From Kryptolebias marmoratus (lineage: Eukaryota; Chordata; Actinopteri; Cyprinodontiformes; Rivulidae): 64,000 nucleotides of DNA. A model generated the notes under the pieces. That model had not been told where the DNA came from, made no database searches, and saw only the letters and a program-made list of their open reading frames with translations. Position 1 is the first letter of the stretch. Every line of letters starts with the position of its first letter. Below are positions 12,700-23,755 of this stretch, one piece after another. Where the stretch lies: NCBI RefSeq assembly GCF_001649575.2, contig NC_051452.1:10522882-10586881 (forward strand), written 5' to 3'. The translations under genes and the position numbers were made by a program.

Positions 12700-12717
12700 G
12701 TTGCTGCAGTCTTCACT
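12700..12717 (-). other. etv5: etv5 5' UTR part of the first coding exon
   Basis: An acceptor (tttctccag) ends at 12718, so the exon carrying the ATG begins at 12717 and 18 nt of leader precede the start codon. This implies at least one further upstream non-coding exon. Confidence 0.6.
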
Positions 12718-13794
12718 CTGGAGAAATAAAAGGAGCAATTATTATTATAAGAGAAATATTCTGAGGCTCTGGATTTACTGCCGGGGGTTTATTTTCCACC
12801 AAGAGAACCATTCAACTCGCGGAAACATCGTCTCTTTCACGCCACTCAATTTGTTTCTGTGATTCTAACTTGATGACCTGAAAAAAATAAATAAATAAAG
12901 AGAGAGAGGCTTTTACAGCTCTGTTGATAATTAAAGCTCTAAGTGACGCGAATGGTAAGCGAATCAGAGGCGTTCGGAAAGGTGATAAGCAGGGAGCAAT
13001 AAAACGTGACGTCTTTCCCCGTGGCTGCACCTTAATAAGCTCCATCCATCAATCAGACAAAGCAGAGGCGCTGATGAACATGGAGTAAATATTTGTCAGG
13101 GTTTCTGCTTAAACACACGGCTGTCTGACACGTCCGGGGCTTCAGAAACATGGGGAAATGTTGCTTTAAAACACGGAGTCAAAGGAAAACCTGCAGATAA
13201 AACAGCAGCAGTTTATTTAGCCTGATTTGTATCCTGCAGAATATTTATCCCATAGTCAGAAGAACGACACATATTAAACGTCTTCAGCTACAGGGACAGA
13301 AATCCAGTTGTTTTTGGTGTTTTAACCTTTTTTGGATGACACTTTTGCTTCAAAAACGCATAAAAGGTTCCTCTAAAGGCATTTTTTAACCAAATCGCAA
13401 CCATTATTTTCTCACCTCCACACTCTGAGCCGTCTCACACTTTGAAAACATTTCTTTAAGTAACAACAAAAAATGTTTTCCTGCATTTTTAAAAAATAAT
13501 TATTTTGATTTACTGCATTAAATCTCACTGAAACACACTTTTAAAGGAAAAAGTATTCATCTGAGGCTCGTATAAAACTCATTACAAACTATTTTATACC
13601 TTTACTGCATAAATATAAGGTTACTTGATAGGAATAAACCTTATAATTATGTAAAAGCACATTTCATTAGCGCTATGGTTTTACCCACAAAATTAAACTC
13701 ATGACCCTGACTTTATCGCTGATAAGCCAATAATCTTGTCAAATATCATACATGTATATATTGGCCACAGTTAAAAGCCGAAATGAAAGCTGAA

Positions 13795-14055
13795 GCTGTC
13801 TATTAGCAAAATATCTCTTGAACCAGAGGATTGCTTTTGATGAAACACTCATAAAAGTAATAACAGGAAGTGCAAATATAGCTGATGAACTTTTAGTTTT
13901 GAGCTGATTCAAGATGGCCGCCGCAGCTAAATCGGTAACACATAAATGGCTATAGCTCCTTTGCAGAAGCTGAGCTCCGATTTGATGTGGTAGTAGCTGA
14001 GAGTAATCCCCCAACTCATGCTCCAAAACGCGAGATCTCGCGAGATCTCGACAAC
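13795..14055 (+). repeat. 306-bp family repeat ending in a 20-bp palindrome
   Basis: Family landmarks run from tattagcaaaatatctcttg through caagatggccgccgcagc to gtggtagtagctgagagt. The copy ends in a perfect 20-bp palindrome at 14031-14050, two adjacent 10-bp palindromes CGAGATCTCG. Confidence 0.75.
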
Positions 14056-14419
14056 CATAAAGGCTCTAATCTTCAATTTTTAAAATATGTATTCTTTTAA
14101 GGATTTATGTTTCATGACCCAAACTTTGGTAATCTCTGATAGTTTTATAATTATAGAGGAAAAGGTTAAATTAGGTTTATAACACGTTTATTATTGAGAC
14201 AAAAGCTTAAATTGGAAGAAAATTGAACGGAGTTTGGCGTGACGCACAGGAAATAATTGCTCCGCTCGCTGTGGGACCTCCTTGTTTTTCTCAATGAAGT
14301 GAAACTTGATCCTCCGAGGAGAAGGAGGAGGAGGAGGAGGTGAAGGGGGCATACAGCTCAGCATCGAGAAATTTACCAACGCGGACAGAAAAACGCGCAC
14401 ATATGCTAACATGGTGATT

Positions 14420-14900
14420 AAAAAAGCAGCTGCTGCAAACGGAAGAGTCGCGCAGCGGAGCCGACAGAATTAGCGGGGGGAAATGGACGCGCAGCGCCTT
14501 TGATTTTTTAGAAAATGGCGTTAGCCTCTTTAACCCGTAATCTGCCCCCCTCCCCTCAACACGGCCAGCAACAAACCCGCGTGAACGTTAACAAAAAAAC
14601 AGGCGAGTACCGTTAGCTCCTGCTAGCGTAGCGACGCAGGTCCTACCTGGTTTGGTGACGTTCGTGTCGAGAAACGTGAAGGAGGAAACAAAACGGACGC
14701 AGGTCTTCTTTCCCTACATCGCCTGCAGCTTCTCCGATAAACACTCGGCTGTGGATTTTTCTCAATGAAGAGCTCCCCGATAAAGCCGAGCGCCTTTGCC
14801 GCGCTCCCATTGGCTGCGAGCGGCGGTCAGTCAAACGGACGGGCCAATCGGGGCCGAGGGCGCTCTGACGTGCGTTCCTTGTGTTTTTTATGAATGGCTG
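14420..14900 (-). promoter_or_regulatory. etv5: Probable etv5 promoter and non-coding exon 1
   Basis: This is the most CpG-rich block upstream of the gene. On the minus strand a good donor (AACCAG followed by GTAGGA) lies at 14648/14647, suited to a non-coding first exon spliced to 12717. Upstream are inverted CCAAT elements (cccattggctgcg near 14807 and gccaatcgg near 14843) and GC-rich sequence. The transcription start itself cannot be fixed from sequence. Confidence 0.5.
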
Positions 14901-14984
14901 CGTTTCATTCATGAATCCACAGCTCACTTAAAGGGACAGAACCACCAGACGAATCATTAAAACAACATGAATACAAAAATATTA

Positions 14985-15145
14985 ACCCCCCGGCTCTAAA
15001 AGTACAACAAAACAACTTTAAATAGCAACAACACAGCTGCTGCAACAACAACTGTAAATGGCAACACCGTAACGACAGCTGCAACAACAGCTTTGAATGG
15101 CAACACCATAACGACAGCTGCAACAACTTTAAATAGCAACAAATA
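14985..15145. repeat. Minisatellite with about 39-bp unit
   Basis: Roughly three to four units of the type ggcaacacc-taacgacagctgcaacaaca-ctttgaat follow each other. On the minus strand it gives a meaningless Val/Leu-rich frame. It lies upstream of the etv5 promoter. Confidence 0.65.
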
Positions 15146-15179
15146 TCTTGCATTTTTCTGCAAGTGGTCACACTTTACC

Positions 15180-16250
15180 TCAAGCATGTACTTGTAAATC
15201 TTATCCGACATGAATTATTGGTGAAAACAATGGCAAAAACCCCCCATAGATAATGCATTTAATAAGGGTTTTTGTATTGCTTCTAAAAGAACAAACCATT
15301 TTTTTCTTATCTTAACTTATTTTTTAACTTTGACATTTAATACTGAATACATCCTTCTGAGATATTTGTCCCAGTAGTTGCCTGTGCATCGTTTTGTGTA
15401 GTTTTCCGCCCCAAAGCAATTACATTTGACTGATTAATCAATCCTTTGGCTCCCAGTGTCTATCTTAGAAATGCTCTTTGAACTGAAATGAATTTCACAT
15501 TTGAAGCTCCTGCTGGGGGAAAATAGTCAATTGTATGTATCTGTCTTTTTTTGTTTTAATCTACTGTCACATGAGTTTTTATCCTTTAATTCCTCTTTGA
15601 TCTATTTCCACTTCATTGCCAGCAGCTGCAGTGAAATCATCAAAGGTACCACGTGTTTTTTTTTTTTTTTTTGATAAATCTCACATAGCACCTCCTCCAC
15701 GACTGATTGCTCGGCACATTAGACAGAATTAAAAAAAAAAAGAGTAGTAATCAAGACTTTAATCCTAATATGCTCATAAGAAGATTAAAGGTCAGCTGCA
15801 GCTTGGTGTACGCAACAAATCAATGTTCCCTTCTGGATAATGTAATGTCAGAACACAATCACTTCTGGTCTTTAATCAAAGAGTCGCTGCAGATCGAGTC
15901 CTGACTGGTGGAGCTGAGCGATCTCTGCACTCGGTCCTTAAGAAAGCCTGAATTTTCAGCTCCTCTCATCACGTTCTAAGTCCTGAATGGCCTTGACCAT
16001 TTTTTTTTTCCTGAAAGGTTTTCATTGTTCCCCCGTCACCTCAGAATAAAACGCTTACTTCCAGACTTCCAGACCTCAGGTTCTAAGACTTTCAAGGTCA
16101 AAAACTGGGAGGCATGTTTTGTTTTTCTTTTTTTAGTTTTTGAGCTCCTCCCTCGTAAAACCAGCTGCTGATGAAGGTACAGGATCCTCCCTGCTTTAAA
16201 AACAAAACACAAAACAGTTCCCTTTTTGAAAAGGTTAGAGCTAACTCCCT
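15180..16250. other. Intergenic sequence, nothing identified
   Basis: Mostly AT-rich with poly-T (15655-15673) and poly-A tracts. I see no exon, RNA gene or clear repeat boundary. Confidence 0.4.
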
Positions 16251-16269
16251 TTATGTTTGTGTGGGTAGA

Positions 16270-17160
16270 AATACGTACAGTGTGTACCCAGTACTTACTG
16301 GGTACATATCCAGTAAATACTAACCTGGTAAATGAGTACAGGGTAATAATTCATTTCATAATACAGCCTGGTGCCTGGATGTATCTGGTGAGTACCTGGC
16401 TCACATGCTCACTATGTACCCAGTTTGTGTCTGGTAAGTACCCATTAAATACCTGGTAAGTACTCAGTATGAATGTGGTGCATACTTGGCAAGTCCTCGA
16501 TAAGTACCTGGTACATATTCACAAAATATTTACCTGATAAGTATCAAGTGACCATCATGTAAGTACCTGGTACATACTGGTAGGTATCTGTTTCATACCC
16601 AGCAAGTACCTGGTATGTACCAGGTAATTACCAATTATGTGGCCTGTAAGTAAGTACAGGGTAATAATTCACTTCATAATGCAGCTTGGTCCCCCCAAGT
16701 ACTTTGTCAGTACTAGGTACGTACCTGGTAAGTACCCAGTAAATACCTGGTAAGTAGTCAGTATGTACGTGATACATACCTGGCAAGTCCTGGATAAGTA
16801 ACTGGTACATATTCATAAAATATTTACCTGGCAAGTACCAGGTAAGTATCAGGTTATCATCATGTAAGTACCTGGTACATACTGGTAAGTATCTGGTTCA
16901 TACAAAGTAAATACTTGGTATGTACCAGGTAAGTACCAAGTATGTGGCCTGTAAGTAAATACAGGATAATAATTCACTTCATAATGCAGCGTGGTCTCCG
17001 TATGTACTTGATCAATGCTAAGTACGTACCTGGTATGTACCCAGTAAGTACCTGGTACATGTCTGGTAAGTCTCTGATAAGTACTTGGTACATATTATGA
17101 AGTGCCTCGTACATACCTAGGTAGGTACCTGTACGTACCTGGTAAGTACCCATGGTGTTT
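16270..17160. repeat. GGTAAGTACC-based satellite with about 310-bp higher-order period
   Basis: About 0.9 kb built from near-palindromic 10-bp words (ggtaagtacc, tggtacatac, ggtatgtacc). A distinct spacer, taataattcacttcataatgcag with small changes, recurs near 16349, 16658 and 16968. The array therefore has a second-level period of about 310 bp with nearly three copies. Short frames inside it are by-products. Confidence 0.9.
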
Positions 17161-17686
17161 TTATGTACCGCTACATTTCTTTTTGAAATAAAACTTAACA
17201 TTTGTGTTATTTGTCTTTTCCGTATTTTAATCTTTGTAAAGCCCTCTGGGTTGTTTTTGCACTCAACACACAGAGCTGAGTTCAGTTCAGGTGATTATAA
17301 ATCAGTTTTTGGCGCACGTATCGTATCTGCATTGACTGGACAAAGAGTCGGCGAACTGCAGAAACCAATAAATATAGATTTAATCATCACGTCCGACTGC
17401 TAATATTCTTTTATAAAAATGTGATGAATGCAGATTCTCACAGCTGCAGAGTATTTTGAATTTGGAAGAAAACAAAAAAGCCAAACCCAAGCAAAGAGCA
17501 GAGATTTGTTTAATAAGTCGGAGTTAATATTTGATCATTTAACTGACAGACTTTACACTGAGTGAGTGATCTGTCCAGGTGGAGTTGTGCTGATTGGAAA
17601 CGCTGGATCAGCGTCTGGAGATGCCAAAACTGGTCCGCATCTGATAAACACTCCGGCTCGAACTCAAGCTGAGCTCAGCAACTCTG

Positions 17687-17901
17687 TTACTGATTTCTCT
17701 CCTGTTTGCTCAACCACAACGCCGCCTCTGTGCAACGCCGCATCACTGACTTTTCATTCTTTCCTTTTGGTAGCTCGACAAACGTGATATAAGTGGACCC
17801 ATCCTGTAGCTGCGGGGCATTGAAAGCGTCTGTAGGTACCACCCCAGGTTTTCTGTTCTCCTCTTTGTAGGTCTGCTGACTCTTTTCATGTAACTTTACA
17901 G
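17687..17901 (-). other. Possible orphan terminal coding exon, unidentified
   Basis: On the minus strand a pyrimidine-rich acceptor ending in cttag at 17902 opens a 215-nt frame (two bases, 70 codons and TAA at 17687-17689). It lacks an early ATG, so it looks like an internal or terminal exon. The peptide has a non-random look: hydrophilic start (HEKSQQTYKEENRKPG), then VVPTDAFNAPQLQDGSTYI and TFVELPKGK, and a basic end. I do not recognise the family and see no partner exon nearby. It could be the last exon of a decayed gene, or chance. Confidence 0.3.
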
Positions 17902-18195
17902 CTAAGATTAAAAAAGGTGAACATATTAGTTGGATACATTGTCTTATAAGTCAGATGTACCTTTTAGTTACAAAAATACAGACTCTAACACTTCAAACTA
18001 CAAAGCACAAAGACAACTGGTTGTAACAATTAGACAAAATATGAAAAAAATCCCTTAGAGGTGTGGTATTATGACATTAATTATAAAATTCACTGCAAGT
18101 TTTGGCCTCATACTCTTCTTTTATTAAATACATTCTACTTTTTCCACTCAGTCCTCCACTTTCATTTCTTGTTGAAATGTAATGCAGCTCTTTGG

Positions 18196-18210
18196 CCACC
18201 AGGTGGCACT
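18196..18210 (+). promoter_or_regulatory. CTCF-like motif
   Basis: CCACCAGGTGGCACT closely matches the vertebrate CTCF core. It lies between etv5 and the first crystallin gene. Similar words are also common in fish repeats, so binding is unproven. Confidence 0.35.
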
Positions 18211-18557
18211 CACACACCCTTAACCACTTTTAAAATGCAGCAAATAAAGAAGTCACCTGCCTGAGCTTCAGCTGTTTAACTTGATCTCTAAATGACACTT
18301 CACCTGTATCGGCTGCAGCCATTTATAATAATAAAAATTTATAAATATATATAATTTTATTGATCTTGTTTTTCTGTTGGTTTTATGGTTTTTAAATATA
18401 GTCATTGCAAAGTTATGAAGACCAGAGTTTAATTTAAACTTTGTTTTATAAACCATTACATTGCTGTTAACAGTTAAAATATTTACACAGATTTTGTTTT
18501 GTATCTTAAATTTATTTTCCTAGTTGTATAATTGAAATATTTAGCCTTTAAACAGCA

Positions 18558-19293
18558 TTAGTTTGTAACCCGGCGGATGGACCCAACGGTGGGCTTCCTG
18601 CCCCCCCACTCAGAGTACCGCCTGTACTCGCCCCTCTCCAACAGCATCTGGCGCCCCCTGTAGTTGGGATGCTCGTAGAAGATCCAGGCTCCTTCGAACA
18701 CCTTGCAGGAGTGGATGTCTCGGCTCTGCCAGAGCTCGTGGAAGGTTGGCATGTTGTTGGTCAGCTCCAAAGACTCGCCCTCAAAGTTCGGCTTCTCCCA
18801 AACCTTCATCCTCCATGAGCTCCCCACCTTAAAGGAAGACACATCCTTTTAAAACCTGAAGCAAATTCAAGTTCATCTTGCCTTCTCAAAACAAAATGCC
18901 TCGAAGCATCCATGGCTGAAAAGCTCACCAGACATGAACCAAAGCACCGATCCGTTTCGCTGGACCTACATGTCTGATGATGCGACAAGACTGGATGGTG
19001 TCGTTGATGCCCAGCCAGTACTGGTAGTCTGGATACTCTCCTGGGCTCAGCACATACTGGTGGCCCATGTAGTTTGGTCTCTCGTATACTACCCAGAATC
19101 CTCCCAACACTTTGATGGATTTGCAGCGGCTGATGTGCGTGTGCATCTCGCTGGAGTCACTGTTGCACTCATGGTATCGACCCTGGAAGTTTCTGTCCTC
19201 GTAAAAAATGATCTGGAAGCAGAAGCGTTTTGGTGAATTGCCTCATAACGTGCACAGATATATTAAATATAAAGCAGTGAGTACCTTCTCCAT
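18558..19293 (-). CDS. Gamma-crystallin A (gamma-S-like, four conserved Trp)
   Basis: Structural lens protein of the beta/gamma superfamily, two domains of two Greek-key motifs each, cytosol of lens fibre cells. Exons: 19285-19293 (MEK), 18970-19212 (81 codons), 18558-18827 (89 codons and TAA); 173 aa, phase 0 throughout. Domain 1 begins [12 protein letters not shown] and holds SIKVLGGFWVVYERPNY, like gamma-S. Domain 2 has WIFYEHPNYRGRQ and ends SIRRVTN. The four Trp positions of the classical fold are kept, with extra Trp in domain 2 (RMKVWEKPNF, HELWQSRD). TATAAAG lies on the minus strand near 19360 and AATAAA at 18511-18516. The MEK start and the IIRH end of domain 1 depart from the usual MGK and IPM. 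A crygs or crygmx-type paralogue is likely; exact naming needs a tree. Confidence 0.9.
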
Positions 19294-19352
19294 GGTCAGC
19301 GGGTTCGGCATTTAAAAAAACAAACAAACAAATAAAGCAGACACCTCCAGTT

Positions 19353-19366
19353 TTCTCTTTATACAG
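19353..19366 (-). promoter_or_regulatory. TATA box of crystallin A
   Basis: Minus strand reads tgtataaagaga, about 65 bp before the ATG at 19293. Further upstream lie SOX-like sites (cattgtt near 19455, aacaaag near 19469) and a Maf-like core GCTGAGTCAG at 19558-19567. Confidence 0.6.
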
Positions 19367-19704
19367 AACTTGAACAATTAAACTAAGCACATGGTTTGCC
19401 TTGTTTGAGCTGGACACTTCAATCAGTGTTTCAAATATTTATCCAGGCTGATCACATTGTTCCCCAAACAAAGCAAATGCAAAGTGGAAAGGACAACTGG
19501 CGCGGTGACAAAAATGGGGGCACTGCAGGACATTTGGGTCGAAACGACGCATTTAGAGCTGAGTCAGTGACCCAGCAGGAAGGCACCAGAAACGTTCCTG
19601 CAGTGTGGTATTTTAGCCTGCAGAACAATTAAAAAAAAAGCTTAACTGATTTTTATAGCTCACAGCCAAAGGCATAAGGGTAACAATGTTTTTGCTCATG
19701 TCTG

Positions 19705-19975
19705 TGTATTTGTTAGCAAAATATCTCATGAACCACCAGAAGGATTTTTATGAAACTGTTGGAGTTACCCTTAAGCTAATCGGCATTAGCTAACACAAAA
19801 ATGCCTGTACAGCAGTCAGTTTTACAGATATTAAGCTAAAACTTGGTGTGGTAGTAGCTGAGAGTCATCTCCAATACATGCTCTGAGTGCTCACCAATCA
19901 TACAACATCTTTGTTTCAAACTTAGTCATTGACTATTGGAGGCACAACATCATTTACAAGGTTTGACCAAAACTG
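19705..19975 (+). repeat. 306-bp family repeat, upstream of crystallin A
   Basis: Contains tgttagcaaaatatctcatg, aaccaccagaagg and ttggtgtggtagtagctgag. It separates the crystallin A upstream region from the Tc1 remnant. Confidence 0.75.
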
Positions 19976-20129
19976 CTATAATCCCTTCTCATCATAAGGT
20001 CTTCGTTTAAAACTCTGGACAGTATGTGTTCCTTTAAGGAATTCTAGTTTCATTATTACAATTTTTCTGTTTTAATGAATAAGTCTAAGCCAACACACTG
20101 TATTTACACATTTATTTCTTTTTGATTGA

Positions 20130-21190
20130 GCACACGAGACAAAAATACTTCTAAGTTCTGCTGAAGCAAAGACAGGGATGACCTTAGAGAAGCAACTGTT
20201 GCTGCCCATCAATCTGGGAAGGGTCAAAGGTCATTTCTAAACTATTTGGAGTCCATCATTCTATGGAGAGAAAGATTATTTACAAGTTGGAAACATTTAA
20301 GACAGCTGCTAATCTTCCCAGGAATGGATGTCCCAGCGATTTCCCCTCAAGGTCAGACCGTGCAACGCTCAGAGAAACTGCAAAAAAACCCCCCAAAAAA
20401 CAAGAGCCTCAGTTAGCAGGTGAAAGGTTAAAGTTCATGACGGGACAAGTAGAAAAATACAAATGTGGCTTGTTTGGAAGGGTCGCAGGAGAAAGCTTCT
20501 GATCTTTAAAAATAACACAACAAAACAACTCGACTTTGGAAAGTTGTGTTTCAACGCACCTCAAGACTTCTGGAACGATGTCCTTTGGACAGATGAGACA
20601 GAAGTAGACATGTTTACCCATAATACACAGCACAATGGTTGGAGAAAGTCAAATACATATCAGTATAAACAACTCATATCAACTGTAAAGCACAATGTGG
20701 GACATAGATAGTTTGGGCTTCTTTTACAGTCACAGGACCTGAGCAACCTGCAGTCACTGAATCGACCATGAATCCTCCGTAGACTAAAGGATCCTAGAGT
20801 CAAATGTGTCCGACAGCTGAAGCTTGGACCAAACTGGGTCATTAAACATGACAATGATCTCAAACACAGCAGCTAATCTACAACAGAATGTCTGAAAAGT
20901 TAAACAGTAAAGGTTCCGTAATGGTCCAGTGGAAATCAACCTGATTGGGATGCTGTGGTGGGACCTTAAGAGAGCCGTGCAGAAACAAATGTCTGCAAAC
21001 CTTCATGAACTGGAGCGAGGTTATAAAGAAGAGTGGGCCAAAATTTCTCCATAACCATGTTAGAGACTGATAAGGTCATACTGAAAACAACTACTACGAG
21101 TTATTGGTGCTAAAATAGGTTCTTTAAGCTGCTGAATCATGCTTCATGTTTCCATTTTGTTTTTGTTTATTAAATAATGACACGGTGGAA
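20130..21190 (+). mobile_element. Degenerate Tc1/mariner transposon
   Basis: Shifting between frames, the plus strand gives Tc1 transposase landmarks: FWNDVLWTDETEVDMF, the WTDE segment carrying the second acidic catalytic residue; then a GP-rich stretch, HDNDLKH-like residues and finally SGPKFLHNHV near 21030. Many stops and frameshifts make it inactive. Terminal repeats could not be fixed. A second copy of the same family lies at 57480-58215. Confidence 0.75.
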
Positions 21191-21356
21191 TCTGTGGTTT
21201 GGTTGAGATGATATTACGATAATGACATAATTTTACACACATTGTGTTCAGTGTTTCAGAAACTCCATGAAGACACAAGACAGGGTTTGCTTTTAGTTTA
21301 TTGACTGTAAAGTGCAGGCATCCAGAAAAGGTCTTGCATCACTTTACGACTGAAGG

Positions 21357-22137
21357 TTAAAACTCTGTGATCCTGCGGAAGGAGCCAACGCCCGGCGAGG
21401 ACGCCCCCCAGTCGCTGGGTTGCCGGTATTCGCCCCGCTCTAGGAGGTACTGGTGGCCCCTGTAGTCGGCGAGGTCATACAAGACCCAGGCGCCATCCGT
21501 CACCACGCAGGAGTAGGCTTCACGCATCTTGTAGGTATCGTAGACTGAAGAACAGTCGTCAGAGCACTCCACCATCTGACCGCCAAAGTCTGGCCTTTCG
21601 TAGAGCCGCAGCTTGCAGGCACTGCCGTAAATCTGCAAACAAGCAAATGTTCAAGACCACCAGCTTAGATAATTTGCAATCATTTGACAAATATGATTTG
21701 GGACTCTCAAATATCTGCACGCTTCTGCCAGAGGCGTTAAAAGTTCTACTTGTTTGGTGGGAAGTCTACGCAGTGCCTACATTCTTTACGGCTCTGCAGG
21801 ATTTGACGCTGTCGCTGAAGGCCATCCACCGATGGCTGTCGGCGTACTCCCCAGGGGTGAGGATGTACTGGAAGCCCTTGTAGTTGGGCCTCTCATAGAT
21901 GACCCACACGCCGCTCTCCACCCGGATGGAGTTGCAGCGGCTGAAGTGTGTGTGCAGGTCGGCACACTCGCTGCTGCAGTTGTAGCAGCGGCCCTGGAAC
22001 TTCTTCTCCTCGAAAAAAGTGATCTGTGGGAGACACCCGTGCGAGCCTTTAACAAATCAAAAAACAACTTTTATTTATTTATTTATTTATTTTTAAATGC
22101 TCTTTGGCTGTAGAAAGTTTGATCTTACCTTCCCCAT
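21357..22137 (-). CDS. crygs: Gamma-crystallin B (gamma-S-like)
   Basis: Lens structural protein, two double-Greek-key domains. Exons: 22129-22137 (MGK), 21781-22023 (81 codons), 21357-21632 (91 codons and TAA); 175 aa. Resemblance to vertebrate gamma-S is the clearest in the cluster: [27 protein letters not shown] at the domain 1 end, and [23 protein letters not shown] in domain 2. All four fold Trp are present, and domain 1 is Cys-rich ([10 protein letters not shown]). A TATA-like GATAAATAC precedes the ATG by about 30 bp and AATAAA on the minus strand is at 21297-21302. With etv5 nearby, orthology to CRYGS is plausible; one of several fish gamma-S copies is the alternative. Confidence 0.88.
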
Positions 22138-22164
22138 TTGGATGCACTGCAGATCTCATTCATC

Positions 22165-22309
22165 ACCGCAGCTCCATCAAAGTATTTATCCGTAAACAAA
22201 ATGTGCAGAGTGGGACAAGTCTTTGATACTCAAATGAGGCAGATTTACATATCAGCAGAATGGCTCGGTGTTGTTTGATTTGCCTTTGTTGCAGCCTGAT
22301 GATGAGTCA
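22165..22309 (-). promoter_or_regulatory. Promoter of crystallin B
   Basis: Holds a TATA-like element at about 22167-22176 (minus strand gataaatac), a Maf/AP-1 core TGAGTCA at 22303-22309 and a SOX-like CCTTTGTT at 22283-22290, 12 bp apart. The same pairing appears before genes C, D and F. Confidence 0.5.
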
Positions 22310-22379
22310 CTATCAAACACATGCTGGAACGTTGAAGGCAGAGAGTCAGAGGCAGCTGCCAAAGGCCTGAACCATTAGT

Positions 22380-23700
22380 TTACTGTAAAACTTTTGTTTT
22401 TATCTTGATGTCGGGATCAAAACCTTTGTTTTGTTCTGGACTGATATAAAACTAGAAGCCTGGTGACTTTTTTATGGGGCAGTTATACAGTACAAAAACA
22501 AATCTGTGATGGTGTTTTTTTGTGATTCTAAAGGTTTTTCACTTTGCGCAGAGTTAAAAAGTGCATTTGCAACCCAATAGGTAGGTTTATTTATGTAATT
22601 ATTTCATTGAATGTGGTAGAAATGTAGTTTATTTTCTCAAATGTTTCTGTAACTTTTTAGACAAAAACAATGTGGAATGGTCAGAATTATGCAACATATT
22701 GTATTTAGTGTCTATTTCGTGTTGCAGACCTTACTGTATTGTTTTTAGTGGTTTGTTTAAGACAAGCTCATTTTATGGTAGGGTTAACATCATATTAATT
22801 GAAACTATTTTTTTGATAAACAAGTTTCTTATGAGCTTTATATCTCAAGTTTAAAATGAAAGGTGGAACAGTGTTTATGATTCAGTTTATGAACAAGACA
22901 TGCAAGAAGTTCTGAAGATGGAATAGAGTTGTTTTATAGACAACAATTATGTAAAGTTAATCCCCCAAACAGTAAAAGAATACAAGATAAAGGTCAAATA
23001 TACTAATCTATTAAAGCAGGGATCCCTAAACCTTTTGGTATCATGGACTGGTTTCATACAGGACAACTTTCACAGGAACAAGTGGGGTAAAAGGTTCTCC
23101 AGTGAAGTTTGTTTTAGACTCATTTTGCTAGGGTCAGCTTGTAGGTCTGCAAGTACATGAGAGATAACTTCACAGGAAAGAAGTAAAATCCCCACCAGAC
23201 TCGGTCCACACAAAGACTAAGATGTTATAAAGGCAGCAGAACCAAATCCAAATTTAATCAGTGACTCATGTCTTGAGCATTTTCCCTCAGCTAAGGAACT
23301 TTTGAAGCTGTTAAACTTGTCAGAAGCAGAGTAAAGTTGTATTAAGTCGATTGCATTTGAAACACTTCACCTCTGGTTCTTTATAGGTTCCTGACCCGTT
23401 ATAAAACTTGCAGGATTTCACTCAAAGAACCACTGAATATTAGTTGTTTGTTTTTTTTCATTAACCAGACTTCCTAGTTTAGTTCAGTGTATTGATAACT
23501 TTTAAAAAGAAGTCATGGATTTGCAAAGAGTGACTGTTGCAATCGTAATGAAAAGTGTATTAAACTCATTTGAAAATCTTATTGTCCCTGCTGTGGACAA
23601 ATAAAACCAGAGCAATCATAAATGCAGCAACAAGCCAGAAACCGTCCCTTGAAATGACTTGAGAATCAAACGAAACGACCCAGAATGAGAAGCAAAATGA
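22380..23700. other. Intergenic sequence between crystallins B and C
   Basis: AT-rich. A short hAT-type remnant lies at 23015-23125; otherwise no gene, RNA or clear repeat is visible. Confidence 0.4.
23015..23125 (+). mobile_element. hAT-type terminal remnant
   Basis: agcagggatccctaaacctt and the following tcatggactggtttcat match the familiar terminal sequence of non-autonomous hAT elements (cagggGTCCCCAACC type). No second end was found. Confidence 0.4.
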
Positions 23701-23755
23701 GACATTAGATTTTCGCTTGCTTTATTTGTTCCACCTGGTACATTCAGACTCAGAG

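Noticed and set aside
14191..14412. Minus-strand frame with a poly-Pro run near the etv5 promoter
   Set aside because: The Pro run comes from a GGA/GAG-rich simple sequence; no family features and no splice context to etv5.
16226..17201. Several Tyr/Val/Pro-rich frames
   Set aside because: They are translations of the GGTAAGTACC satellite.
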